Assembly (NCBI RefSeq): GCF_025024155.1
Contig: NW_026251767.1
Location: 124,001 to 188,000 of the forward strand
Direction: 5' to 3'
Length of the DNA: 64,000 bases
Origin: Gamsiella multidivaricata
Taxonomy: Eukaryota; Mortierellomycota; Mortierellomycetes; Mortierellales; Mortierellaceae
Shown: piece by piece, positions 23,268-35,586 of the stretch
How positions within the stretch are numbered: the first letter of the stretch is position 1
How the letters are laid out: each line of letters begins with the position of its first letter
The notes under the pieces: model-generated
Databases searched by the model: none
Seen by the model: the letters and a program-made list of their open reading frames with translations, nothing else
Told to the model about the DNA's origin: nothing
Translations under genes and position numbers: made by a program

Positions 23268-26200
23268 ATACCGGACCAAACGGAGATGTTGTCCCGGAGG
23301 GCCACCAGCACCACATTCACGGCCTGTCCACTCTCAAGCTCAACATATCATCGCAAAAGGAGATCATGGCGGTACTGTGCGAGGAGGACAATTGCTCCGA
23401 ACATCAGTTTCAAGAGGGTCCTGCGGCTGAATTGGAGAACGCGCTTGGTCCAAGATTCACTGGCGGAAATGTTGTTCAGCTGGACATCAAAGAGAGCTCC
23501 ACGGCTTCTCTTGAGAAAAATGGAGAGAGTATCAATGATTTTGGGGATTCGTCTTTGTTGGGCACCATTCACGGAATCCCCGGGCAACATTTTGAACCTC
23601 TAGATGGAATCAAGCTCGATATTCAGGGACCTGCGGTTGACGGTGACAGGAATCACGGACAGGATGATCAGCATGGCCATGAGTCGAATGAAGGCCATAC
23701 TCAGGAATGGATCGGAAGAACGACACTAGAATTGGAGGTGGATATCGACCCTACTTCGGGGAGCACCCTTCCAGGACCTAAGATAGAGGGAACCAGTTGC
23801 CCAGACATAACAGAAGCCATCGGAGAAAATCTTAACGAGGGGGAACCAGGGTATCGCAGGATACATATCCACCAAAGAATCGAGCACATCGTCATGGATG
23901 AAGAGGACAAGGTCGGTGGCAACGACATTCGGGATACTGGTACCATACGTCAAGGTCATACTCACCCTTCGGCTATCGCCATTGGTGGAATAGTCGTAGT
24001 GGATGATCCCTCGACGCTCACCATCCAGCCAACTGCGATTATGCCGACTTCGAATCCAGGACAGTGGGTGCATACTCAGGACGCAGAGCGACCGACAGGT
24101 GTGATCACCTGGGGTGTTGTGGATGATATCCCTCAGTCCTTTCAGGATGAAGTGATCATAGAACCTGCACCGGGGCCAGCAGTTTACATCCCATCTCAAA
24201 GGACAGCCATCGTGGAATATCCTCAGCCAGGAACAATCGGAATTGTATCTCCTTCTCAGCCAGCTGTTGCAATTGACCCGCCATCAAGACAGATCGTTAT
24301 TCCGCCGCGACAGCCTATCATCCAGCATCCACCTATACCGCAGCCTCAGCCTCGCGTGATTGTTCAGCCAAGGTCGGAACCTGCAGTCTATATGCCCCGG
24401 CCTCGTCCTGTTTTAATTCCTCCTCAACCTGTTCCGCAGCCTGTTCCACAACCTATCCCCGTCATGCGGCCTCCTGTAATGGCACAGCCGCTACCGCGAG
24501 CCTTCGTTCAGCCTCAACCACAAGTCATTGTACCCGCTGCGACCGCCATCGTTCCTGGGCCACAGATCGCTGCGCCTGGGCCTCCCCTTGCGCAACCCGT
24601 TTATGGAACATATGAGACCATCGTCCCCGGAGTTACAGGCGGCGCAAGAGTAATGCAGGGAGGTATGGCTCCTCTAGGTGGTGGGCACTCTGTCGCCTCC
24701 ATATATGACGACCGATCTGTGGTCTCCATTTACGAAGACGACGTGCATTCTGTGGTATCTATCTACGACGACCGCTCTATTGTGTCCATCAACGAGTTGG
24801 AAGACGTGCGGGCAGTAGTACCTGTTGCCGGCCCGGCAGGGCGACGACCCTGGATGCAGGGACAGCCTATTCCTGCAATGACCCATGGTCATCATCTCGC
24901 GTCCGCGGCACATGTTCCAAGGCAAGCCAGATCGCAAGCTATGCATCCTATACAGGCTGATGATATCGATGCCTACTATAGATCAGAAGTAGACGGTCGT
25001 GAGATCATTGGGCGCGCGAGTCCTCTGAAATATCAGTCTTTCGACAGCCGAAGCGCGTTCGCAGACGGTCCTATTGTTAGCAACCGGCATGAACATCGTG
25101 CGGACGAAATTAAAGTCGAGTCGCAAGCCCATGCCGTTTCTAGACACGAGTCATTTCCCTCTGATTCGGCCAACACAGAGCTATCGTATCAAGAAGTTCA
25201 GGTGCAAGAAGAACCAGTCCAACTACAGGAACTGGCTATAGAGACTTACTTTGATACCACAAGGTCGCAGCTAAAGGTCAGGGAGCAGCAGGGCCAGCTT
25301 CTATTCGAGATGGCTCTTCAACTGAAAAAGAGGCAGCAGCAGGTACAGAGGAAGGAAAAGCAGGAAAAGGAGCTAGCACAGCTGCCACTGCTTGAGACTT
25401 CCCAACGAGCACAATCACAGGACCAGGACCAGAGCCAGACCCAGACCCAGACCCAGAGCCAGACCCAGACCCAGAGCCAGAGCCAGAGCCAGGACCAGGG
25501 CCAGGACAGGGAACAGCAGCATAAGCAGTACCTTCCATCTCCTCCATCGTCCAGTCGAGCGGCTTTTGAGGCCCCAACCTCGCCCATCTCGTCCATCTCC
25601 GCATTATCGCGATCCATTCAGCAGCATCAGTCGCCTCCAGTTCTTACCTTTCCAAAACCACCTCAAAGCCCACCTCCGGTTCGACTCTTGGCGAACAGAG
25701 GAACCCATCTGCCACCGACTCAACCCCGAAGTATTCCCATCGTGTCTCGATCCCCTGACCGGCAACACCAAGCGGGGCATGTCAGTAAGACAGCATTAGC
25801 TGCAGCCGATGCCGATGGAAGCGACGTTGAGGTTGTCTTTTCAACGTCAACTCAGGACGCTGAGCACATCATGCTTCAGTCCAGAAACCAAAAGCAGAGC
25901 ATCCCAATTACTGAAAGATTTGGCGCTGGAACAGCTGATAAACCACCTTTGCCGCATTCATCCTTGAAGGCTAAGGCTGGCCAGCGAGCAGCCACGGCAC
26001 GAAAGCTTCAGAAGAAGCAGCACATAGCCCCGATGAGCCGTCATCATTTGCACCCTTCATCGTTGCAAGAGGGTATCATGGCGTGCTGGAATAATGAGTT
26101 TGCAGCCTCACTCGAAGTTTTCAAAGAGCATTCGACGGCCTTCCCGAGGTGGAGTCTTGCAGCGGCAGAGGTAGGTTGCCTTTCAAAATAATAGTACATA

Positions 26201-29200
26201 GTCACTAAGCGCGGATGAGTTCAGCGCTAATGCTGTATGTTGTTTCGATAGGTTCATGTCGTGCGTCAGTTGATCAGTGGGCAGCTCTCCGAGGCCGACT
26301 CAGAACTCATGGATGCGCTTCAACTCTCAGAAAAAGTCGCATCCCGCATACTGGACAGGAGACAGGAATTCGTAAGTAACAAACATCAACTGGCCGGAGG
26401 CTGCCAGCACTTATGGTTTTCAAAACTGAGCAGTATGCCGTTTTCCTTTACTTGTCTCGTAGGATGCAAGCTTTATGAGCTACCGATCGATATGCAGTGC
26501 TGATGCTACCTTAGTCACGTCAAATGACAACACCCTCCGACAAAACTACAAGTGGGATTGCGAAATGGCCTTCTACGACACCTTGCTCTATCGCGGTATT
26601 CTGCAGCTGACATCGGCCTCAGACACCAAGGGAACGTTTTCAGACATCAAGGGTGGGCTACAGCTAAGGCGTGCGTGGAAGGGATATATGCGGATCAAAC
26701 AGGAGATGGAAATCGCTAAGGAGCGGTGGCAAAAGCTGTCAAGTCTGGTGCAGTCGCAATCCAAAAGCGGGGGCCATCAAAAAGGAGCGTCGATTAACGC
26801 TGGGCAGAACCACAGCGTTCAAGCAGCAGTAGAGGAGGAGCGATCTGCTCACTCGACCAAGAACGCTCGCCCTGGCAAGTTGACCAAGACTGTAACAATG
26901 CCCATTTCTATCCCTACTGGCACATCCAACAATCCGCCGGCGAGTTCCAAGAAAGGCGCGCCGCTATCGACATCTCAGCCATCTGAGGGATCACGTTGGT
27001 CTATCTTCGGTAAACGAAGCAGCTGGAACCATTCAGCGGCATCTTTGTCGACCTCTCCAGCAGATTCCCTTGAGTATCCTCAGGAGGGTGAGCGCAGCGG
27101 CTCCTGGTTCTTGTCGTCGAGCCCATCTACTTCCAAGGGTCTGGCGAGTATTCTCAGGGACCAGACCAAGGCTGCAGAGGATATCAAGACTGCTGTCAAG
27201 GTTCTGGAGGATATTGAGGACTACATGCGCTATGGAATAGGGCTGTTTTATTTCATTGTCTCGATCGTTCCAAAATCGTTGTTGCCTGCACTTAAGACAA
27301 TCGGGCTGCAGACGAATCATGAGCAAGGCATCAAGGATCTGGAAGCAGTCTTTACCCGCAAAAATGGTCGAGGTACGAATGTTGTCCGGATAGCTGCCTA
27401 TACTTGAGCAACAGACGATGCTCTTACTAATGCTTGAACTGACTTATCTCTACCTAGCTCCGTTTGCGGCGTTATTTCTATCGATCAATTACCTGTTCTT
27501 GCCCAGGGGAATGAACGATCCATCCATATCTCTCGGAAGAGCAGGAGAAATCATCGATGAGTGCCTGAAGACATGCCCGTAAGTCTGCCCGATTGTAGGA
27601 TCCATACTGTAAGAATCAGTGCTTTTGGTTCCGTCGCTTATGTAAACGTGTTGCTCTCGTTCAATAGCAACGGATCGAGTTACCTTCTGATGGCATGTCA
27701 TCATGCCCGCAAGACAGGCAATATGATCCCTGCTGCCCTAAACCATATCACTCGAGGCATCCAAACGTGCGAAACTGCGGGCATTCCTTCTATCAACTAC
27801 CGCTTCGAGCTCGGATTAACGTTCTTCATCCACCAAGAGTTTGGCAAGGCAGCCGATATCTTCGAGATTCTCTGGAGAAGGTTCATCATTATTAATGCTA
27901 TGCCAATTGGTGGGGCCGTAGGGGCTGCAGCATCAGCTGGCGCTGGCCTAGGACGGAGAAGAAAAGGCCGCAGCAGCAGCATGAGTCAACCCGCCAGAAA
28001 CGACCCTGCGACTGGAAGCGGCATCGGTGCCTCATTCGAGACGGAAGAAGACGAGGATGATTTTGAACTAGCACCTTTCTGTGGGCTGTGTTTGATCGCC
28101 AGCAAGATGGTCATTCGGTTAGGACAGGATGGATACTTCGGATACGGCAGGGATGGGTTCGGACACCTCAGCAGCGACGGAGGCATGTCCCCAATCTCTG
28201 GTCTTTTGTTTGAGAATGGTGTCGGATCTTCAACGCCGCTCAACTTTCCGCGACCAGGACCTGATTCGGATCTACTAATGGCTGCCTATGAAGTGATAGC
28301 TGTGATGTCTGGTTCTGAGCAAACTACCACCACAATGACTTCAGGCGGCAGCATAATCTTGGAGCATTCCAAGTCATCCTCCACTCAGTCGACGGATACC
28401 AGTGGAGGCAAATCCACGGCCACTTCCCAGATGCTCCCTTCGTCTGCTCCCACGCAAGCAGGAAAGGTAAATTGAGGTCCTTTATGAGTTCAAATGAACA
28501 TGGACAACTGTCGAGACCTTTATATTAACATTAAATTGGATACTTCTTCCTGCTCAGCTCAATCGTTTCAATAAGTTTGCCTGGAATCAGTGTCAAAAGA
28601 GTCTTCAGCGTGGGCGTATCTCGCCATTCTTGCCTTTAGTGATTCTGTACCTTCGACGCGACCTAGCATACATGAGACCCGGTGTGCTCAGAAAATATCG
28701 CGTCCTTTTGGAAACCACCTGGAAGGTAGGTTTCTCTCAACACGCCTTACTCCTTGTTGTCGATGATACGCTGATACCAGACCTAATTCCTTTATCTGTA
28801 CGTATTATATAGTCTGTACAACAAACGGCGGACGCTGACTCACAAGCGATCTACCTCTTATTGAGCGCTGTCGTGCACCGCCAATTGCTTCCGGATGATG
28901 CTACGTTCGTATACACCGCCCTAACCGATTGTCTGCTGCTTGAAGCGACTATTGAGAGCGAGCTGTGGGTCATCCCGCACTGTCACTACGAGGTAATTAA
29001 AGCAGTAGAACAAGAAAGATACATTATGAACAAAACTTATCGTCCACCTAAACGCTGTATTTATTATCTTTGGATCACTAGTTGGGCGAGCTGTTGTACA
29101 AGCAGCTTCATCTACCACAAGCAGCTCTGGAGCAGTTCCAATGGATTGTCAAAGGCCCTAGCAAAGAAACCCGGCCCTCCAGCATATTCTATAGCTCTGC

Positions 29201-30104
29201 TCCCGCCAGCTCCAATCCACGGCTCTCTGTATTCGGAGGCGGCTTTCCTTCCGACACAGTGACCAATCTTGTCGAAAGCGTCGCTGCCACGCAGGCCGCA
29301 CAAGCTACAGTTTCGAGTGGAGGTCACTCGAAGCATCCGTCGACGACTTCTAATCATCGTCTCAGTCAGTTGTTCCCGCCTAGTAGCGGTAGCGCCATCC
29401 TCGGATCCTCACCGAAGCATGTTTCCTCAATAGCCAACCCACCTAGCCCGATGGCATTCTACAACTCGAGATACAAAAAGTTCGAGTTCTCACAGGCGCT
29501 GAGACAGAGAAGCTCGATTTGTGTAGAGCAGCTTCAGAAGGAAATCGATGTCAACACAAGTGGCTCTTCCAGCACGCCTGCGAGTCGACGTGCCTCTGTG
29601 TCTGGGAACGGAAATACTGCTACGGATTCGACTGCCCTGATCAATATTGCCCATACTGGAACGGTCAAAGCGGACAGCGGAAGCACGGCTATGGAGGGGG
29701 TTAAAGAGTCTCAGGGGGACGCATCTAAGAAACGCAATTCCTCGCAGTCAGTGGACCTTTCGGCCCAGAACATAGGAAACACAAAATCGCCTAGACTGTC
29801 TACGGAAGGCTCGGTAAAGGCTACCACGGCTGGATCAACAACTGCGGTTGCTGCGGACGCCAGATCGATACAGGGAGAGACATCACCACCGACGGTGCCA
29901 AATGGAGGTGATACCATGCAAGCAAAGCGCTCCTCGAGCGAGAGTTCCGCACACCCTCTTCTTCAGCAGGGCTGGAGTACTAATACCTTGCCTAACATCT
30001 TGTCGGACGCCCAGAGGAAACGAGGTAGCCAACAGTGGGGTCTGGGAAAACAACAACAGCAGCAGCTTAGGCCAGCGCAGTCCTCAGGTGGTGTTAAGCA
30101 TTAA
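23268..30104 (+). CDS. IML2: Iml2/TTC39-like protein with a long Pro/Gln-rich N-terminal extension
   Basis: Exons 23268-26170, 26252-26371, 26463-27372, 27458-27578, 27668-28466, 28558-28725, 28813-28992, 29082-30104; frame is kept across all of them. Exon 3 of the locus is one 2.9-kb open frame: acidic repeats, Pro-rich (QPxP) blocks, three SIYDDRS-like repeats and an alternating Gln-X tract. Iml2/TTC39 similarity begins near 26070 (LQEGIMACWNNEFAASLEVF), continues through FYDTLLYRGILQL, the GIGLFYFIVSIVPKSLLP block and TPR-like helices ending near 29150. Ser-rich tail. Yeast Iml2 clears inclusion bodies with lipid droplets; TTC39 proteins are TPR scaffolds. If the gene stands alone, the first Met is at 23366; fused with exons 1-2 it would be 2,774 aa. 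Iml2 identity is solid, 5' end uncertain. Confidence 0.8.
25415..25510 (+). repeat. Coding hexanucleotide minisatellite (CAGNNC-type)
   Basis: Tandem CAGACC/CAGAGC units encode an alternating Gln-Ser/Gln-Thr/Gln-Asp tract inside the Iml2-like ORF. All six frames are open through it, which explains several spurious reading frames here. Confidence 0.9.
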
Positions 30105-30326
30105 GAGATAGACAGTAAAAATAATATTTCTTTTGTGTCCAATCGACCTTTTCGCTTCGCCTTGATCTGCACAGAAGGGTGACTGGAGTGGACGAAAGCC
30201 ACCAATTTGTTTTGATTTCTAGCTGCTTTTTTTTTTTTTTTTTTGGAAGGTTGAGCAGACCACTTCATTCACTCGGCATCACCTCTTCCCCCATCCCTCT
30301 CTTACGTTCGTAAAGCTCGGTTAGCA

Positions 30327-33300
30327 ATGGTGAAGAAGGTTATCGACTCGCGCATCCACACGCTCATCAAGAATGGAGTGCAGTCCAAGCATCGCACGTT
30401 CTTTGTTATCGTTGGAGACAAGGGCAAGGACCAGGTCGTGAACCTGCACTGGCTGTTATCGCAGGCACAGGTCACTGCCCGCCCCTCCGTTCTCTGGTGC
30501 TACAAGAAGGATCTCGGCTTCAGCAGTCATCGTAAGAAGAGAGAGGCCAAGATCAAGCGCGACGTCAAGAGGGGTATCCGCGAGATTAACGAGGAGGATC
30601 CATTCGAGCTGTTCATCTCTGTCACCGACATTCGATACACCTACTACAAGGAGACTCAAAAAATCCTCGGAAACACCTACGGCATGTGCGTTCTTCAGGA
30701 CTTTGAGGCACTAACGCCGAACTTGCTGGCAAGAACTATCGAGACTGTCGAGGGCGGTGGAATCATTGTGCTTTTGCTCAAGAGCATGTCGTCGTTGAAG
30801 CAGTTGTACACCATGTCCATGGTATGTGTATCTCTTTATGGAGTGGATATTGGTAACTCAATCTATCATCGGTGCAGGATCTTACTAATACCACGCTCGA
30901 CCCTTTGCTTTGCCTTCACTCCATATAGGACGTACACTCAAGATATCGCACAGAGTCACATCATGATGTAGTCGCTCGATTCAACGAACGTTTTATTCTC
31001 TCACTTGGAAACTGTCCCTCATGCTTGGTCGTCGACGACGAACTCAATGTTCTCCCTATTTCTTTGGGCAAGAACGTGAAGCCGTTGCCAATCAAGACCG
31101 GAGAGGACGCTATGACAGACGAGCAAAGGGATCTGATCAAGATCAAGGAGAGTGTTCAGGATCAGCAACCCATGGGCGCACTTGTCGGCACAGCCAGGAC
31201 CAAGGATCAGGCAATTGCTGTCATGAAGTTCATCGAGGCCATCGCCGAGAAGACCCTCCGTTCAACCGTTACCCTGACCGCCTCCCGTGGTCGTGGTAAA
31301 TCCGCTGCACTCGGAATCGCCATGGCCTCAGCCGTCGCTTACGGATACTCCAACATCTTTGTCACTTCACCCAGTCCCGAGAACTTGAAGACATTGTTCG
31401 AGTTTGTATTTAAAGGATTCGACGCACTTGGGTACGAGGAACACATGGATTACGATATTGTCCAGTCCACCAACCCAGAGTTTAACAATGCCATCGTTCG
31501 TGTCAACGTTTTCAAGCGCGATCATCGCCAAACTATTCAGTACATTCAGCCTCAGGACGCACATACCTTGGGCCAGGCCGAGTTGGTCGTTATCGATGAG
31601 GCTGCTGCTATCCCCCTGCCACTCGTAAAGGCGCTTTTGGGCCCATATCTTGTCTTCATGGCTTCGACGATCAACGGCTATGAGGGTACGGGTCGCTCTC
31701 TCTCCTTGAAGCTGATTCAGCAGCTCCGTGAGCAGTCGCGCGGATTCGTCGGCAAGGATTTGAACGCCGCAGAGTTGGCGAAGAGCAAGGCAACAGGAAC
31801 TGCAGCGAGCGCGAGGACGTTGAGGGAGATCGAGCTGAAGGAGCCCATCCGTTACGCACCAGAGGATCCTACAGAGAAATGGCTCAACAAGTTGCTATGC
31901 TTGGACGCCACTGTTGTTCAGAAGAATATCTCGGGATGCCCCGCCAAGGAGGAGTGTCAGCTCTTCTACGTCAATCGCGACACGCTCTTCTCATACCATC
32001 CCGTTTCAGAGACTTTTTTGCAGCGCATGATGGCCCTCTATGTCGCCAGTCATTACAAGAATACCCCCAACGACTTACAGCTGCTGAGTGATGCTCCCTC
32101 TCATCATCTGTTTGTGCTGCTGCCGCCGATCAAGGAGGGCGACCGATCTCTGCCTGACCCTCTGTGCGTTCTTCAGGTGTGTTTGGAGGGTGAGATTTCA
32201 AAGCAGACGGTGTTGAACAGCTTGAGCCGTGGTGTTCGTGCAGCAGGAGATTTGATCCCTTGGTTGATTTCGCAGCAATTCCAGGACGACGATTTTGCAT
32301 CCTTGTCGGGCGCTCGTGTTGTTCGCATTGCGACCCATCCGGACTATGTCAAAATGGGATACGGCTCTAGGGCTTTGGAATTGCTCTCTCAATTCTATGA
32401 GGGCCAGTTTTCGATGTTGGCGGAAGACGATAAGGAGAAGCCCGAGTACAGCATGACCCGTGTCGACGATAGTGAGCTTGAAGGAGCGTCCTTGATGACG
32501 GATGATATCAAGATCAGAGATCCCAAGAAGATGCCTCCTCTTCTGTTGAAGCTGAGCGAGAAGAAGGCGGAGAAGCTTCACTGGCTCGGCGTCTCCTATG
32601 GGTTGACGGGCCCTCTTCACAAGTAAGATTTTTGCACTGGGGAAAACTCACTTTAACGTTTTAGATAAGGATCATCTTGCTAAGTGGTTTACTATTTCTG
32701 ATTATGTACTCGCAATAGGTTCTGGTCCAAGGCAGGATATGTCCCAGTGTACCTTCGCCAGACTCCTAATGACTTGACGGGTGAATACACCTGCGTGATG
32801 CTCCGCACACTCGAGTCATCCCATACACAGACGCAGTGCGACCCCATGTGGCTGTCGTCTTTTGCCAAGGATTTCCATCATCGTTTCCAGAGCCTACTCT
32901 CCTTCCAGTTCCGCTCCTTCTCTGCCACGCTGGCGCTCTCGATCCTTGAGTCAGCCCGGTCTGCCAAGCAGGCCAACAGTGAAGGGAACAATGGCGGCGA
33001 TAGTAGGAACCCTACAGACCTGATGGTCAAACTATTGCGTGGGGGTCCTATCTCAAGGGAACTGGTCGATACGCAGTTCACGGCCTATGACCTGAAGCGT
33101 CTGGAGAGTTATGCCAACCAGCTGTTGGACTACCACGTTATCCTGGACTTGCTTCCCCAGATCGCCAGCATTTGGTTCGACGGCAGGATTGACGACGGTG
33201 GATTCAAATTGACCAACATCCAGTCGGCGTTGTTGTTGGCTCTGGGATTGCAGCGCAAGACCATTGATGACTTTGAGGTAAAAAAAAAAAAAATGCTGTC

Positions 33301-33946
33301 AATGACTATACTCCAACGAATGCGAGCGTTTGTTCCCTATTTCGGTCCCTGTTTTTGCTAACGTGCATTTCCCTGTGCTTTTTATTTTATTTTTTGTCGC
33401 ATTTTATAGAAGGAAATTGGACTTTCGGCATCACAGCTGCTGGCCTTCTTTATCAAGATGATCCGCAAGTTCTCGGATGTGTTCAAGGAACAAAAGACCC
33501 GTGCCTACACTGAGGAGATCAATAACAACCGGGCCGCGATCTCTGCACAACAGACCAACAAGAAGAGCGGCAGCGGCATCAATAAGATGAAGCGCGATGT
33601 GACCAAGGAGGAAGAATGGGACCCCAACACTGAAGATCTGGATGACGAGCTCGGAAAGGAGGGTCGCTTACGGTTGCGTGAGCTCCAGAAGGCGTCACTG
33701 GGTGATGTGGAGAAGATGTACGCGATCGCGAAGGACGAGACCGTGGACTGGTCGATGGCGGAGGCCCAGATTGATAAGAAGGGCAAGTCAACGGTGGTGT
33801 CGGTCAAGAACCCGGATTCGACCAAGAAGAGGAATCTGGTCAAGGGCGGCACCGCAAACGAGGTCTTGGAGAAGGAGTCCAAGGAGTTTGTCCGTGGAAA
33901 GGCATCGCGACGGGAGGGCAAATCTGCGAAGAGGCGCAAGGTCTGA
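30327..33946 (+). CDS. KRE33: RNA cytidine acetyltransferase Kre33/NAT10
   Basis: Four exons: 30327-30821, 30929-32622, 32719-33277, 33410-33946 (1,094 aa, close to the family length). N-terminal start MVKKVIDSRIHTLI is typical. An ATP-binding helicase-like module has the Walker A loop SRGRGKSAALG at about 283-293 and a Walker B-like VVIDEAAAIP. A GNAT acetyltransferase block follows (RIATHPDYVKMGYGSRAL). The C-terminus is Lys-rich (SRREGKSAKRRKV), fitting nucleolar localisation. The enzyme makes N4-acetylcytidine in 18S rRNA and, with an adaptor, in tRNA Ser/Leu, coupled to ATP hydrolysis, and is needed for small-subunit assembly. It lies only 222 bp after the Iml2-like stop, same strand. 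All key motifs are present. Confidence 0.96.
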
Positions 33947-34533
33947 GGAAAGAGACTGGAGGATCTACAGGTTATCATCTAGAGCGCCCTTATTTGTTCA
34001 TATTATTATCATATATCAGCTTTTTTTCTTTGTTTACTGCATCATAATAAAATCAGCATTATCGCATTCTAATCGGAATATTGATGATGGAAAAATAGTA
34101 TGTGGAGAGCTATGGGAGGAAGGACGTCTATTGGATGAAGATGATGGCTGAATGGACATATCGGGCACGGATGGGAACCTGCAGCGGCGTTCTTATTGGA
34201 CAATGGGTGGTGCTGTGCGATACAGGAGGAGGGGCGATGAAACCAAAGAGAAATAGAGTTTCGCGTGGTTCAAGGAGGTCGGATCATGTCTCGTGGAATG
34301 GACGCTTGTGTATAGTTTTTTTTATTATTATTACTACTATTACTATTGTTTGCACTCTTTGCGAGCCATTTTGTTCTCGCACTGTTTCTATTGAGGGCAA
34401 TCAATGCCTGAAGGGCTTTCTATTGAGCAGCCCTAACTCGATCGTTCATCGTTCGTGATATCTGAACGCTCATCCATCCTACTTCCTGGTATCTTTTTTT
34501 TTCTCTTTTTCTTTTTCGTGCTCTAACAGTCGT
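33947..34533. other. Convergent 3' spacer with AATAAA
   Basis: Tail-to-tail gap between KRE33 (+) and the acetate-transporter gene (-). AATAAA at 34046-34051 suits KRE33. T-rich runs near 34316-34340 and 34494-34515. No gene seen. Confidence 0.5.
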
Positions 34534-35586
34534 TTACTGCGACTTTAATTGGGCCAAGGATCCGGTGGGTAACTTGACAAAGGTGTTGCTCGCATCATAC
34601 AGTCCCGCTGCAGCATTATACCAGGCCAAGAGAGCGGTGATGACTCCCAGGGCGCCTCCGAACTTGGTCACCATGTTGCCGGCAGACAGGTGTGAGAGGT
34701 GAGCGGAGGAGAGAACAAAGAAGGTGATGGTGAGGATGAAGAACATGGAGGAGAGGGTCATGGTCGAGCGCACGGTGGCGATCCACATGATGAAGGTGAA
34801 GATCCCCCAGGCGAACAAGAAGATGCCCAGGGCGTTGTCGAGGGTATGGTCTGGGGTGTTTGCGTAGGCGGAAACGACCCCGAATCCGGGGATCAGGATC
34901 GCGGCGTACGAGAGCCAGAAGGCGCCGTAGGATCTGTGTGGTCGTTGTGTGTTAAAGGTTATCGTATATGTTCATTGTTAATAGATTTCAAAAAATAAAA
35001 TAGACTTGACGCCAAAGGAGACGAACAGGCTCTCGTTTCAAGAAACGGGGAAAGGAGGGGCGACTATAATCATTTCCCTTTCCTTCTCCGTGATCTGTTT
35101 GATCTCGAATTAAAACATATGATGATGAAAAAGAAGAAGAGAAAGGAAAAAAAACAGTGCAGAAGCTTACGTGAAGGCAGTTGCACCAAAGTTGTTGCCG
35201 ACCTTGAACTCCCACATTCCAGCAAGGATCTGGGTAATGCCTCCATAGAACATCGCGAGACCGGTGACGACAGTAACAGGTCCACCAGACGGAACGCCCG
35301 CACCCAAGTTAAAGAGTGAAAGGACAACTGTATATTGGTAAATCCAAGTCTCTGGTTAGAATCGCAATAAGGTTAAAGTGCGTGTGCAGGTTGTCATACG
35401 AAAACAACAACTAGTTTTGCGCAACAACGCAGACCAACAGACAAATTAAAAGACACTAGAACACTAGAACTTACAGGTCGTTAGGGCGAATGCACACAGA
35501 CCCAGGGGACCAGGATTGATTTTGGGGGTGGCAGGCGCCACATTAACATGGTTGTTTTGGCTCTTGTAGTCTTCAATGCCGGACAT
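34534..35586 (-). CDS. GPR1/FUN34/YaaH (Ato/AcpA) acetate transporter family
   Basis: Three exons: 35586-35475, 35327-35171, 34933-34534 (222 aa). The family hallmark NPGPLGLCAFALTT lies at about residue 25-38, split by intron 1. Next come FYGGITQILAGMWEFKVGN and GATAFTSYGAFWLSYA, both conserved in the family, and six hydrophobic segments in total. Members move acetate (and possibly ammonium) across the plasma membrane and signal carbon source. Short length and a cytosolic N-terminus of about 25 residues are normal. The start Met is the only one close upstream of the hallmark; the preceding in-frame sequence is CT-rich leader. Confidence 0.93.

Noticed and set aside
25278..25617. GSGSGS and WVWVWL minus-strand ORFs
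   Set aside because: Translations of the hexanucleotide repeat in other frames.
33642..34151. 169-codon Arg-rich ORF at the KRE33 3' end
   Set aside because: Shifted frame of the KRE33 C-terminal exon, Arg-rich only because of out-of-frame reading.
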